Assembly (NCBI GenBank): GCA_032173965.1 | Contig: JAVUNC010000004.1 | Coordinates: 25,707,001 to 25,771,000, forward strand | DNA: 64,000 nucleotides | Direction of reading: 5' to 3' | Source of the DNA: Sitta carolinensis | Taxonomy: Eukaryota; Chordata; Aves; Passeriformes; Sittidae | Shown here: positions 25,614 through 37,866 of the stretch, in pieces | Layout: every line of letters begins with the position of its first letter | How positions within the stretch are numbered: the first letter of the stretch is position 1 | Notes under the pieces: generated by a model | What the model saw: the letters and a program-made list of their open reading frames with translations, nothing else | Told to the model about the DNA's origin: nothing | Database searches by the model: none | Program-made: the position numbers and the translations under genes

Positions 25614-27780
25614 ATTTCTTCCTTTCAGGCTCTCTCTTCATCCTTACCTCTTGTTCTCCATCTGTAATAGCATACCTCCATTCTTCACAAAGCCATTTTC
25701 TCTCATCTAAATGTTGTTCCATTGTTGGGGTTGGTTCATTTCTTTCATTGTTTACATTAAGCCTCTCATCTTTTACTTCAAAGCTGTTTTGGCTTTCTAG
25801 ACACCTGTTTTGTGAGAAGCCATTTTTGGCTTCAATTTGGTTGATTCAGCTCTGGTATTATTTGGAAGTAGTAAGAAACACTTTAATTCAAGAGAGACTC
25901 AAGACTTGAACTGATGAAGACTAAAGATCTGATGCTCAGCAGGTTATCTTATTGGATGCCTGCTAGAGTGAGCTTTGGAAGAAGCTCTGCTAGTGATTTG
26001 CCTCCAGCAGGGCTTTGTATCACTAACAAAAACACTTTAAGCCTTCAGCTAGTTGTTAATCTACCTTCCTTGTACATTTATCTGGTCCATTTTTCTCAGT
26101 TTGTCTACTTTGTAAAAATCTAAGTAACTTTGTCATGTAAAATGCCATCATTAAGATTTTGGATATCAGAGTTTTCATCAGTTATAAGGAACAAATTATA
26201 TCCGTTAAATATAAAGAGAGGAGGAGTTTCATCTAAATTTGACCATGTTTCCTCACTTGACACGTTTCATATGATACATATACATTTTGTCTTAAACTAT
26301 GATTTATATGGAAGTGGCAACAAAGGTAGGTCTAGGCATGATGTGGCAGTCTGAGCAATCAGATGTGATGGAATTTTTTGACCTTCAGAACACAACGGAA
26401 AGAGATGCATAGTGCCTGTGTGACAAGTGACGGCCACTGGAAAGCCTATACATAGACTTGAAGGAATGTTTTTCACAATGCAAGAAATGGAAAGGACATG
26501 CAAACATTTAAAGATATGTATTAGATTAAAATAAAAATCAATCAGCTAAACTATGTCAATAGCTGTAGTGGCATATACATTTCTTAATTTTCAGAAGGTT
26601 TGAAGTATCCAAGAACAAAATGTCTGTCATGTAATAGGAACAATCTAATCTTGGTTCTATGCTGAAATGCAAACACGTTTCTCCAACTGATTTTTGGTTT
26701 TAACATCTGGCTCATTTATTACTAGGTTTTGAATAAAGTTGCTGTGCAGCCCATGTGATTCTCTGACCTCTTGATTAACTGATCATGAAGAAGTACTACA
26801 CTTAAAAAAAAATCCAATCTCATATGAACTTAAAATTATTTATTTTCTATTGGTTTACTTTCACAATTTATACCTAGCTGCAAGCAGAATAAGCCGTGTT
26901 ACTTCTTCATAAACAACTTTTAATAAAAGTTTGGATCTTCGGTTATAAATGCTGTCAAATGCTTTGAAAGCAAATGGCGAACCTGTCAGTTAAGCACACC
27001 ATGGAATCCTTTGTACTGGCAGAAACGTCCTTGACTATATGAATAATAGACATAATTGAAGTATTTAATATACAGAAAAATTGTCAAAAATTCAGATTAT
27101 TACAGCTGGAATTTTCTATAGATATTTGCCTTATATAACTAAATAATGTCAATATCCAAATTTGTCACTTCACTGGAAGCACAGGAAAGTTTAAAAATGG
27201 TATGGATGTCACAGTAAATGAAGGCACAAAGCATTCATGTGTTAAAGGTTCACCCTTCTCTGTATGGAATTCTCAGGAATTATTCTATTTTTTCTTTGTG
27301 AATGTAGAGGCTTAGCCTGTGCCAGGGATTAGTTTCTAAGGAATTAAAACTGATCAAACGAATCATATCAGCTAAATGAAAATAATATACTAGAAGAACT
27401 CAGTGATGTGTTTGATTAAATTGGTTTCATTACGGACACACTTCACATTTGTTTAAACCCTGAGGTAACCCCATTTATTACTCTAGCTGGGAAAATTGTT
27501 GTTATTGAGAGAATGTTCAGCAGAAAGTGTAAAGCAAGCTGAATTTATAAGTTATTAAGTCAGTTAGTGAACCACCTGGCTGGCTGCAGTTGAAGGTGGT
27601 TGAGTAGAAAAGAGGAAGAGATTGTCTGAGAGTTTGCCAAGAAATAAATGTAATTTGGTAATGACTCAATGAGAACACATTCATATACTCACTGTGGAAG
27701 AAAGAAGTAAAACACTGGCAATAAAATCTCAATATAAAGGCATAAATTTTGGCCAATATGTATTCCCAGGAAAAAAAATT
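25614..27780. other. AT-rich DNA, nothing recognised
   Basis: No exon, RNA gene or repeat is identified. Short chance ORFs only. Confidence 0.5.
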
Positions 27781-27899
27781 AACTTTCACATAATATGTCC
27801 TTTAATAAATCCTCCTCCCTGTGGTTTCCTTGATTCCTGCAGGATTGTTTTGTAAGCACCTGCAAGAAGATGGAAAGAATCATAAGCCACACAGAAAGT

Positions 27900-28118
27900 C
27901 AAGCTTGAACAGGTGAAGAAGGAAGGCACCTCAGTCCAAGATGCTGGGGTTGACTCCACTGAGGAAGGAAAAAACCTTGGCTCAAGGTGGTGGGAAAACA
28001 CTCTCTAGTTATGGTGAGCCCCCTAGACACACTCCCAAGATCCCTCAGTTGTTCTATGCAAATTCTATGTTCTATATAAATTGTTACTAGAAAGTTCTCA
28101 GTTTTCTCTCTTATCACT

Positions 28119-28158
<40 letters not shown>

Positions 28159-28480
28159 AATACTTACCATATTGCTCTCTTCCTAATCGCTCTCTTCCAT
28201 TGGACCTTACCCTCAGAACCTTGCCCTAGCTCTGCCTTTACCTAAAGTGTATCAAAATCCCTGTCACATCCTGGACCCTGCTTTTTTATTGGTTTGTTCT
28301 TGTTACTGTGCATGTTGTTCTGTTTGTTATTTTCACCTTATTAAAGTTTAATTCCTGAACAATTGAATCAGAGCCATCTCTCTCATTCAAGTCTCCAACA
28401 GCAGATTCCCTAGGAAGCCACTGGTCAGACTGTCTGGGCTAGGACTGGGGGGCTTCACCAAGAATACAATACCAAAGACC
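27900..28480 (+). mobile_element. Probable LTR with internal 37-bp T run
   Basis: The text has LTR-like anatomy and wording that I recall from songbird LTRs: GGCTCAAGGTGGTGGG, then ACACTCTCTAG, a TATA-like TATATAAATTGTTACTA at about 28073, TTACCCTCAGAACC, and an ATTAAAGTTT polyadenylation-like motif near 28340. A 37-bp T homopolymer at 28120-28156 interrupts it where related copies, as I remember them, have GC-rich sequence. Boundaries and target duplication could not be fixed, so the assignment is tentative. Confidence 0.42.
28120..28156. repeat. poly-T homopolymer, 37 bp
   Basis: Thirty-seven consecutive T inside the probable LTR. Confidence 0.92.
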
Positions 28481-28904
28481 AGCTCACATAATTTTTTTAA
28501 GAACTTTAGTTTGCAGTGACAAATTTTCAGAGATTTTCAATGATAATTGTTTCATCTATTAGTACCAGTCAGTAACTATACCATATTTTGGAAGCAGGAA
28601 CAGGAACTGTGGCACAATCATGTAACCACTTGCCTGCAGAATTATTTCTTTGCTTTTTTCTTCATTGCAGCAACATTCCCCAGAGCACTGTCCTATTGGT
28701 GTGTAGATCACATAAGAGAAGACTATTCATAGTTTGGTGTGTTCATACTGGGATCACAAAAAAGGACTAGTGTGCTGCTGCCTCTTTTTCCTACACTTAA
28801 AAAGAAAAGCATATTCTTTACATACATTTGAAGTTAGATTTTCAAGTTAGTGTGATTACAGTAACCCTGAGAATGATAACCTTAGGACTTGACTGAAAAA
28901 ACAA
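28481..28904. other. AT-rich spacer, nothing recognised
   Basis: A short gap between the probable LTR and the CR1 copy. No feature is seen. Confidence 0.45.
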
Positions 28905-29409
28905 ACCCAAACAAAAGGGAGGCAGGAGGGCACCATGTCCTGGAGTGCATCTGGCACAGCATCACCATCCAGGCAAGAGAGGGGATTGTCCTGCTCTGCA
29001 CTGCATTAGGACAGTGACACCTTGAGTGCTGGGGACAGTTTTGGTCACTGGTGAATGCTCTGGAAGGGGAGCCTCAGCCTTATGAGGAGTGGCTGAAATC
29101 ACTTGGTTTTCTCAGAAGAGGACACTGAGGGGAGACCTCACGGTGGTCTTCAACACTCTCTTAAGGAAAGTGGAGGGCAGGTACCATTTCTTCACTCTCA
29201 GGACCAGTGATAGGACTTGAGGAAATGGAATGAAGTGGAGTCAGGGGAGGTTTAGGTTGGATATTAGAAAAAGATTTTTCACCCAGAGGTGGTTGGACAC
29301 AGGAACACGCTCCCCACGGAAGTGATCGCAGCACCTGAGCAGGGCCAGGAGTTAGACTCAGTGATCCTGATGAGTCCCTTCCAGCTTAGCATATTCTATT
29401 ATTCTATGA
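28905..29409 (+). mobile_element. CR1 LINE 3' fragment
   Basis: A plus-strand CR1 remnant. It carries the C-terminal ORF2 region (CTTATGAGGAGTGGCTGA, GAGGGGAGACCTCA-like, GGACCAGTGATAGGACTTGA, GGTTGGATATTAGAAAAAGA) and a proper 3' end TTCTATTATTCTATGA. It is 5' truncated and has multiple frame disruptions relative to intact CR1. It runs directly into an A/C-rich tract. Confidence 0.9.
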
Positions 29410-29590
29410 AGCAAAAGCCCCAATCCCACAAAACCAAAACCAACCAAAACAAACAACACCAAAAAACCCACAAAAAAAAAAAAACACCCAAACAAAAACA
29501 AAACAAAACAAACAAACAAACAAAAAACAACCAACAAACAAACAAACAAACAAAAACCCCACAAAAAACCCAAAATAAAAAACCTCAAAA
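29410..29590. repeat. A/C-rich low-complexity tract, (AAAC)n-like
   Basis: About 180 bp composed almost only of A and C, with AAAC, CAAA and ACAAAC units. It starts right at the CR1 3' terminus. It produces a Lys/Gln/Thr/Asn-rich frame (29289-29732) that spans the CR1 end and is not a gene. Confidence 0.92.
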
Positions 29591-30521
29591 TCCTACATCA
29601 TCAGGTAATTTTGATTTTGGTCTCCATTTGACTCACAGAATGTTTTTAAAAATTTGCACTACACTTGATACATTAGTGCAGGCCATTTTTATAGGTGAAG
29701 CAATACTGCAATCAACCTATCATAAGAAATAAAACCTGAGAAAAATAGTTTTCTGAAGTGTCTTTTATAACTTTAGAGAGAACTTGTTTGAAAGTTTTTG
29801 GGTGATTTCAGGGAAAAAAAGCAATCAAAGAGTGTTTATGTGGTAAGGAGAATGAGGAAAAATATTTTAAAGGTGTTTCTGTTTGTTTAGCTCATTGCAG
29901 GAAAGAAAGTGTGATCTGAGAACAGTCTGGAGCAAATTTTCTGCAGTGAATTCTGGCTTAGAGTTGGACTCAGTTCCCCTTCCATCTACGTTGCACAAGG
30001 AGAAGTGATAGAAATCCCAGACTTCAATACATTTAGAGAACTAAAGCTGGTCAACAAAAATTTTTATATGTGAGTCAGAACATAAGACAAACTTTCTACG
30101 TATACCCAGTGTTTCCTAGGCAGTGTACTCTTGTTCTCTAGCTGTAGATATAGAAGTGCAGAGCTTCATGATTTTCAGTAGCTTATCCATGGGTTGGCAC
30201 TTTTTTAAGACATCTGTATTTGCCATGGTAGGGTACAGTATAAAATATGTTCAGTGTGGCCGATAGGAAATGGGCAGTCATTGATCAAAGTGTTCATGTG
30301 TGCTTAGGTTACCTGACATGCACTGGAGATAAGAAAAGGACTGTGTGAGGTTTGGTGCAGTACAGAGGGAGGACAGCTATCTTTATCAGCAATGTTGTGC
30401 CTTATAGAAATACTCCGCTGACACTGGCAACAATAAAGCTGTGTTAGCGCAATGCCTTGTTAATAACCTCAAGTAATAAATCATATGAGAAATAGATTAA
30501 GCCAAAAAAAGAAAAAATAAA
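29591..30521. other. AT-rich spacer, nothing recognised
   Basis: No feature is recognised before the target duplication of the next LTR. Confidence 0.5.
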
Positions 30522-30526
30522 ACAAG
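30522..30526. repeat. Left target-site duplication (ACAAG)
   Basis: It matches GCAAG at 31895-31899 in four of five bases and directly flanks the LTR. Confidence 0.6.
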
Positions 30527-30700
30527 TATCACGGTTTGACTCTGGCCAAATGCCAGGCACTCACGACAGCCACTCGCTTTCCCTCCCCTGCTACGGCTGG
30601 GCAGAGGAGAGAAAAAAAATAACAAAGGGTTTTTGAATTGAGATAAGGACTGAAAGTACTCGCAGGGCAAAACAAGCTCAACTTAGAGGTACAAAGTGAA

Positions 30701-30706
30701 TTTATT
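30701..30706 (-). promoter_or_regulatory. LTR polyadenylation signal (AATAAA on minus strand)
   Basis: TTTATT on the plus strand. It lies about 175 bp from the minus-strand 3' end of the LTR, a position comparable to that in the 24.3 kb LTR. Confidence 0.5.
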
Positions 30707-31159
30707 GCTAACAAAGTCAGAGGAGGATAATGAGAAATAAAATAAGCCCTTAAAAACATCTTTTCTCCCCCCAGCCCCTCCCTCCTTCCCACTGACAGTG
30801 CAGAGAGACAGGGTATGTGGTTTTGGTCAGTTCATCACCGAGATTTTCTTCTGCAGCTCTGTGAGAGGAGTCCTTCCCCTGTGAGGCCAGAGAGACATTT
30901 CTCCAAGAACTTCTCCAGTGTGGGTCTACTCTCATGAGCAGGAGTCCTCCCGAAACTGCCACAACATGAGTCCCTCCCACGGGCAGACAGTCCTCCCAAA
31001 ACTGCTGCAACATGGGTCTCTCTTTCCATGGGGTGAAGCCCTCCAAGGACAGGCTGCTCCAGGCTGGAAGTAGGGACCCCTCCCTTCACCAGGTGTCCCA
31101 TTGGATCACAGCCTCCTCCAGGCATCCACCAGCTCCGGCATGGGCACCTCCCCCACAGG

Positions 31160-31510
31160 CTGCGGGTGGATCTCTGCATCCCCCGTGGATCCCCATGGCT
31201 GCGGGTGGATCTCTGCATCCCCCGTGGATCCCCACGGGCTGCGGGTGGATCTCTGCATCCCCCGTGGATCCCCATGGCTGCGGGTGGATCTCTGCATCCC
31301 CCGTGGATCCCCATGGCTGCGGGTGGATCTCCGCATCCCCCGGATCCCCATGCTGCGGTGGATCTCTGCATCCCCGTGGATCCCCATGGCTGTGTGGTGG
31401 ATCTCTGCATCCCCCGTGGATTCCCCATGGCTGCGGTGATCTCTGCATCCCCCGTGGATCCCCATGGCTGTGGGTGGATCTCTGCATCCCCCGTGGATCC
31501 CCATGGCTGC
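31160..31510. repeat. ~40-bp GC-rich minisatellite, about 9 copies
   Basis: About nine copies of a 39-41 bp unit containing GTGGATCTCTGCATCC, then CCGTGGATCCCCATGG, then CTGCGG. Copies differ by small indels; copies near 31340-31380 and 31400-31440 are shortened or altered. It lies inside the LTR. Long open frames on both strands here (up to 278 codons) are produced by the repeat and are not genes. Confidence 0.95.
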
Positions 31511-31894
31511 AGGGGCACAGCTGCTTCACTATGGACTGACCACAGCCTGCAGAGGAATCTCATCTCCGGCCCCTGGAGCGCCTCCTGCCCCTCCTTCTCC
31601 ACTGACCTCGGTGTCTCCATGTTGTTTCCCTCACATGTTCCCACCTCCTCCTCTGCTCCTACTAGAAACAAAACCTGTGACTTTGTTTTGATTGTCTTCT
31701 TAACTATGTTACCACAGAGGCGTTACCAGCCTCTCTCACTGGCCCAGTTTTGGCCAGCAGCATGTCCATCCTCAGAGCCATCAGGAATTGGCTCTGCTGG
31801 ACATGTGGAAGCTTCCAGCAGCTTCTCACAGGAGCCACATCTGCGGCCCACCCCCATCCCCCCAACAAAAACTGGGCCATACAAAAGCAACACA

Positions 31895-31899
31895 GCAAG
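31895..31899. repeat. Right target-site duplication (GCAAG)
   Basis: Partner of 30522-30526 with one mismatch. Confidence 0.6.
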
Positions 31900-34800
31900 T
31901 AATGAATTTTGCATTACAAATTTATTCCACTGACCTTTTGCAGTCACTGCAAGAACATCCCACAATTCTGAAATCTTTGATCCTTGAGAATTGGAGCCTA
32001 ATGCAGATCATTTCAACTCAAGCTGAACTAAATTTTCAAGAACGTAACTTGTCTTAGGAACAAAAGTTTGCTGCAAAATGAGAAAGGAAAGATTTCATGG
32101 GACAGATTTCAACAGAATTTTTTTCATAATTATGAACATATGTCTCAAGGGAAGATAGATATATAAATGTTTTGGTTCAGGTTAAGAGCTTGATAGCTCT
32201 GACTTTTTGACACTGCCTTCTCCTATCTTACTGTCAGAGGTTATTTCTATATATGTTTTGCCAGCTTAAATAGTTTGTCTTAAGCCATTTATGCCAGTTT
32301 GTTCCTAGTCAGTCAGCCATACGTGTGTGCAAAATGCACAGTTGACCCTGGGTAATACTACATTGTAACTTGCTGTGACAGGTGCCATACCTGAAGTTCA
32401 ACAATCTGAATAAAAGAAGAATTTTATTTTAAATATCCATGGTTTCTAAAAGCTAGAATGTATCTCAAAATAATCCATTAAAATTTAAAAGTGTTTAATG
32501 TAACATTCCAGAGCTATATTAAGTAGTTATTACATGACTAATATGGTAGTGCAGAAACATAATTAACCTGAAAACCTTAGTTTGCAAAAATTTTGCTCAG
32601 GATTTAGTCCAGGAAGAAAGGTACAATGTGGAAAGATAAAATATCTAAAGATTTTTTTCCTGGTCATCACAGAAGTTTCAGATCTACAGCCTTGCTTAAA
32701 ACGCATTGGTCCAGACATCAGAAATCTTATGTGTACCTGGCAACATGCGATGAAAGACAGAGTATAACACAATTCAACTAAACTACACTGTACTTTTATT
32801 CTTATGGCTGAGACTGATACCAAGCAGAATGTGCAATCCAGTTCTTTGTTCAGTCCAGACATCAGGAGACCTGCTTTCATTCCTCTCTTGAGACTTTTTT
32901 ATGCTTTAAGGAAAATATTTTGAGCCATTCATGATCCAAGAGAAATGTCAGAACTATATTTCTGATTTTTCTTATCTCCCCTGTTTGGATACTGAACAGG
33001 GCCTGACTTGACAGTGCATCAACTAAACTCTTTTCCTCTTCACCTAGCAAACCCAAATAACGTATTTTTTGAGTAGCTCAATCTGCTCTTGAACTTTTCT
33101 TTTACTACAATCCTTATGAATTCTTTTCTTAATTTACATGAATCTTCTGCATTTACCACAGTATAATAGGTAGCAAATATGACATATTTTGTGGGTGATT
33201 GAAGGAAATAAGCAGAATTTGAACATGGAAAACCTGAGGAAAAATACAAACTGTAAATTCTAATATTACATGGGGAATTAATGCTCAATAATTTAACTGT
33301 TCGTTTATATACAAAACACTCATCTACTTAAATATCAGTCTGCCTCTGCTGAATGGCAAGCCCATTTGTTTCAATAAAAGCAAAAAAAAAAAAGTCAATA
33401 GAGCATAACAAACAGGAAAAAATAAACAAAGGGAAAAAGAATGCCAGAACACACATACTAATGACTCAGCCATTTCAAAGCAATTATATCTGGAAAGAGT
33501 TTGTGCAAAGTTCTCCTAAATTATGTTTTCTATGACAAATTACACATTACAATTTTTTATTTTTTACTATTCAGGCTATTGCCTTTCTAAAAGATTCCCC
33601 TCATAAAATAATTAAGAAGGCCCAAAGATTAATTTAGTTTCTGTATGTTTGCAAATAAAATTTACCTCATCCAGAGACTAAGAATTTGGCTGGAAAATTG
33701 GAAACTTCAGACTGCTTGAATAATTAAAAAGAGAGAATTGTACTATAAATTGTTTCCCAGCTTGTGTTAAATGCTTGAAACAAAGAGAAGAAAACAAATA
33801 TAAAGTAATAATTTGTGGGGTGGAGGACAATTTTTATTTCTCTGTGTGCTCCTGAGCTACAGAACAAAAGCTAGTTAATTTTAATCAGAAGGCAACTCTG
33901 TTCTAATGCTAAAATCTTGATAGGGCCTTCATTACTGCGACTGCTTCACATTTGTGGCCTTAAGTTGCCTTCATAATCACACATGAACAAAAGTATGATT
34001 CCAAGTCCATCTTCTTATCAGCTATAAAGTTTGTTACTCACTTTATATTAACTCAGGGATATGACAAAGGTGTATGAATTTGATTCACTAGTATTCCAAA
34101 TCATAATCTTTTTTTAAAGCAAAGCAGACAATGATCAGATTCTTGTAAAATTAGTTTTATATACAACAAGGAAAGCAGTCTTTTTATAAAAGGACACTAA
34201 TTTTTTTTTTTTTCGGTTGATCAGAAAAACATTATAAAAGATAATATTGAAGAAAGGTGCACTACTTCTGAAACTTTAGATGCTACACAGATCAGTAAGA
34301 TAATACTTGTTTCATTCATATTTGGAATGCATTAAACTTAATACTTACTTCAGTATGCTTGTAAAGATAAGCAAAACTTTTTCTCTCCTTAAAGTGAAGA
34401 TATTAAACACATTGATAAGCTAGCTGTTTCCTTAATCAGTATTTCAATTAATTCATGTCAGATATCATTGCCTTCTTAATCAGACATCAAAGCTCAAAGT
34501 TTAAAACATCTAAGATAAATCAAACCTCTTTGAACTTCAGTATTATAGGATATCAGGTTCTGATATCTTTACCAGAGCAAAATTAATAACAGCTGGTTCA
34601 GGTGTTATACATAAATTGTTGTTGTGATTGTAGCAAAATAATGAAAATTGAATAATTTTCATTCGGTAGACTTACATTTAAAAGTTTGGGTGTTTATTAT
34701 GTCTGGTGCTTTATTACACTTGCTTCTAATCATCTGCAGGTTTGATTATTTATCTGCTTCATATAAATCTGTATTTTTACAATTAATATTTTTTCTGTAG

Positions 34801-35718
34801 GTCTGATTTCAAAGCTAAGGTAATTCCCTATGTTCGCAAATTTAGACAAAATGTCTAAGAAAAAACCTCATTTCCACAGGGGAAAAAAAGGTGTAGAAAC
34901 AATCATTGTGAGTAATTTGTGAATATTTGTGACTGTTGTGCTTATCAGGGGGTTGGGATTTTTTTGAGACATTTATGTGTACTTAAATATATGACTGCCA
35001 CACATTTGATCAAATTCAGCTTCGTTTATGTGCAATGCAGTGGATAAATCAAGTTGTTAGATACTGGAAAAAACAAATCATCCTGGCAATGCAATATTCA
35101 ACACTAGCTGCCAAACTGTCCAATATCCTGAGTTCAGTGTTTAGTGTACACTGAGTTCAATTCCATTTGGGCAAGCTGGTGAGCAGGATCCAAGCTTATT
35201 TGCAAGCATATCTATATGTATCATAGGCACCTTCTTTGCAGCCAGTGGCCTGTAGATTCCAGAAATATGGGGAGAAAGTAGCCTTACTCAATGTGCAAAA
35301 GAAATCATACTTGCTTCCAAAATTCAACTATTACTCCTTTCTTATACAATACAGCTTGAAGAGTAGCTGACTCTAGGGTACAAACCAAGAACTACAGGGC
35401 TCATCAAGCCCTCAAAATCCATATCATCCAGCTTTTGCAATGGGTCAAGGTTCACTTGCCTGAGATATCCCCAGAAAAAGACAATTTAATTTGTTTTCAA
35501 ATTTTCCAGTGAGTTCAGCACCTTTTTCTGTGATGCTATATAGTACAGCACCAAATCATTCAAATACTTCTGTTTCTGTCTACACAAAATTTACTTCCTC
35601 TTGCCTTCATGTAAAAGAATTTTTTTAGACTCATTTTTCATGATCCAAAGAAGTCTACTTTTTATTTCTGCCTCTTCATTAACATTTCTCTGAAAATGTT
35701 TTCTCATTGGTTTAAGAA
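31900..35718. other. AT-rich DNA, nothing recognised
   Basis: About 3.8 kb with no identifiable exon, RNA gene or transposon. There is a short A run at about 33381-33392 and a T run at about 34201-34214. Confidence 0.5.
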
Positions 35719-35804
35719 TACTTCAAGGCTCTTGTAGTACACGGATATATCCAGAACTCCTCGGAGTTCTGGATAAATCCATGCACTACAAGTGCCTTGA
35801 AGTA
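35719..35804. mobile_element. 82-bp near-perfect palindrome flanked by TA (MITE-like)
   Basis: Arm 35721-35760 (40 bp, starting CTTCAAGGC) pairs with 35763-35802 (ending GCCTTGAAG) across a 2-bp centre TC. There are only four mismatched positions in 40. Both outer ends abut TA (35719-35720 and 35803-35804), which is the target duplication of Tc1/mariner elements. Short palindromic, TA-flanked units are the form of mariner-derived MITEs. The same structure could fold into an RNA hairpin. I do not recognise the family. Confidence 0.6.
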
Positions 35805-37812
35805 AACTCCTCCATTTAGATTTGGATTTTATTTTTATCAGTCCAGGGATACCTTCTCTGTTCTTAGCAAAATTTTAAAGATAAACTTTGACAATTCAGA
35901 AAGTGCTTTGGTTCATTTATCAGATGCATTAATCAAGCTCTCTGAACCTGCACGCCGTCTGTGTTATCTCGGTATTCTTTAAAGTCTTCCTTCTGTACTT
36001 TGACCTAAATTTCTACTCAATTTTTAAATTAACAGTTTTAAATTAACAGTAAATCTAGTCAAAGTTCACTTTTCCTAGAATTAAAAAAGTTTGTATCATT
36101 CACTATTTCCTTTGTTATACATCTTTCTTTGTGTTCCTTTCTGAGTTCCTGTATATTCTCAGAATTCTTAAAGTTTTCATTATGATGTGTATGTCTTTTT
36201 AATTGAAAGTCATTGTTTTCAATTTTATTCCTGACTACTTGTACTATTCCTTTATATGAACTTCAATTATTTAATGTATATGAGTTATACAACCAGATTT
36301 TCCTTATACTTGTTTTATATTAGTGATATCTGCACTGTTCCTTCCAAAATATTTACATGTTGCTCTAAAGTAATCAAGCAGAATAGAATTTTCTAACTAA
36401 TTCTAATCTTGTAATATGACAACATTTCTCAGTTTAGTTATTTAATTTTATTTTTAAGAGTAAATGGACCCCTAAACTATATTTCTAATTAAACTATAAT
36501 GTCTCAGACGTGAACGACTTTTAGGTTCTAAATAAAATTTTGCTTTAATCAATAATTTCAATCAAAAATACAAACTGGTACTTGCCAACTATAGTTTTAG
36601 AACGCTAGGAAAGGAAAAATGGTAGAAAGTTTAAGAACTCTGTTTTTTTTTTTTTTATTTTTAAACTGATAAGTTTTTATAAAGATCAGGAATGGTTATA
36701 GAAATTGCTAAAATATTCTGAGTTATCTGCTAGAGCAAAACATTACTAATAAGGGCTTTTAATTTATTTGGGAAACAAAGAACAGAAGACAATTACTAAA
36801 ACCAGGAAAAGACCCGCCAAATAAATCTAGAAGGTCACATTTAATAACAGACTATAATAATATAAAACACCTAGAGAAAAGGCTTAGTGGTTATGAGAGT
36901 AAAATTAATATATTAGCAAAAGTTTTACACGGGTATTAGATTCAACGTAATGGATTCTAAGATATGGTAAAAACTCAAGAATAAAATTAGAGACCTGAAA
37001 CTGGCATTTGAGTCACATTTTACTCTTGGATTTAAATGCATGACTCTTACGTAAAACCAAACAAATTAAAATATCTTTTGTGGTATTTAAATGGAAGGCA
37101 TATCTGATATCGCAGCCTAGAATAATGGCAGTGTGAAAGAAAACAGGAAAAAATGACAATTCCTCTCTTCTCCACTTGTCCCTTCAGTGTTTTCAGCATG
37201 AAAGAGTTTATTTGTATTCAGTCATCCCTATAGTACTGAGATCAAAGGACATTTTTTAGAAGTGAGAATTATACTACTGCAGGCCTTAAAGTTTCTGAAC
37301 AAGAATAGAGTTCAATTCTTAAATATTTTTAATAGTAACTTCGAGATTTTGTTGATTTGGATTTTTTTTAAAGTAAAAATACAAATTAACAGAGAATGGT
37401 GCAAATATTCTTCAATTAAATTGTGTGGCAGAGCCTTTCCAGCTATTTTCACAAATAGTGACAGGTCTGCAGGTTAACTGCTTTCCAATTGCTTTCCAAC
37501 ATCGTAACAATAGTTCTGCCCTACAGCTGTTGGTGTAATTTCTACATCTGCCTTCCAACTCTTCAGGTACCTCAAGGATAGTTTTGCTGAACATGTTGGA
37601 GGTAAACATTCAAAACTGGGCTTGGAGAATCATGGTGAATATGGCTGTAACTTTAGGATTACTCATAAATATACTTTTTTTACAATCTTAGTTAATCCAT
37701 ACTTTTGTGGCCGTATTGCCTCAGCACATGACAATCTCTGTCTCAAACTGCTTAAAGGGGAATAAAGAAAGTTCTGGAATCGTGTGAATAATTTGACGCA
37801 TATTGGACAAGT
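35805..37812. other. AT-rich DNA, nothing recognised
   Basis: About 2 kb with no supported feature. A T run lies at about 36643-36656. Confidence 0.5.
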
Positions 37813-37866
37813 CCATCTACTGTCCTTACGCAGGCTTAGTAGAGCCAATTACTGGACAGTAGATGG
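37813..37866. repeat. 13-bp perfect inverted repeat (stem-loop)
   Basis: CCATCTACTGTCC (37813-37825) pairs perfectly with GGACAGTAGATGG (37854-37866) across a 28-bp loop. One further T-A pair at 37812/37867 extends the stem to 14 bp. It may be the remnant of a small foldback element or a chance hairpin. Confidence 0.55.

Larger units (their letters stand above)
30527..31894 (-). mobile_element. Solo LTR with internal minisatellite (ERV, passerine type)
   Basis: A 1368-bp LTR in minus orientation. On that strand it begins TGTGTTGCTT (31894) and ends TCAAACCGTGATA (30527), with the terminal CA changed to TA. It is flanked by ACAAG (30522-30526) and GCAAG (31895-31899), a 5-bp target duplication with one mismatch. 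AATAAA on the minus strand (plus-strand 30701-30706) is the likely polyadenylation signal. The middle holds a roughly 40-bp GC-rich minisatellite. The flanks repeat a CTCCARYRYGGGTC-type motif several times (30915-31060). There is no internal proviral sequence. The 3' end resembles that of the 24.3 kb LTR, so the two may be related families. Confidence 0.85.

Noticed and set aside
29289..29732. 147-codon Lys/Gln/Asn/Thr-rich frame
   Set aside because: It spans the CR1 3' end and the A/C-only tract. Low-complexity artefact.
30835..31933. Frames of 278, 255 and 175 codons on both strands
   Set aside because: They lie in the LTR and its ~40-bp minisatellite. The Gly/Pro/His-rich repeats follow the DNA unit, and no protein family is recognised.
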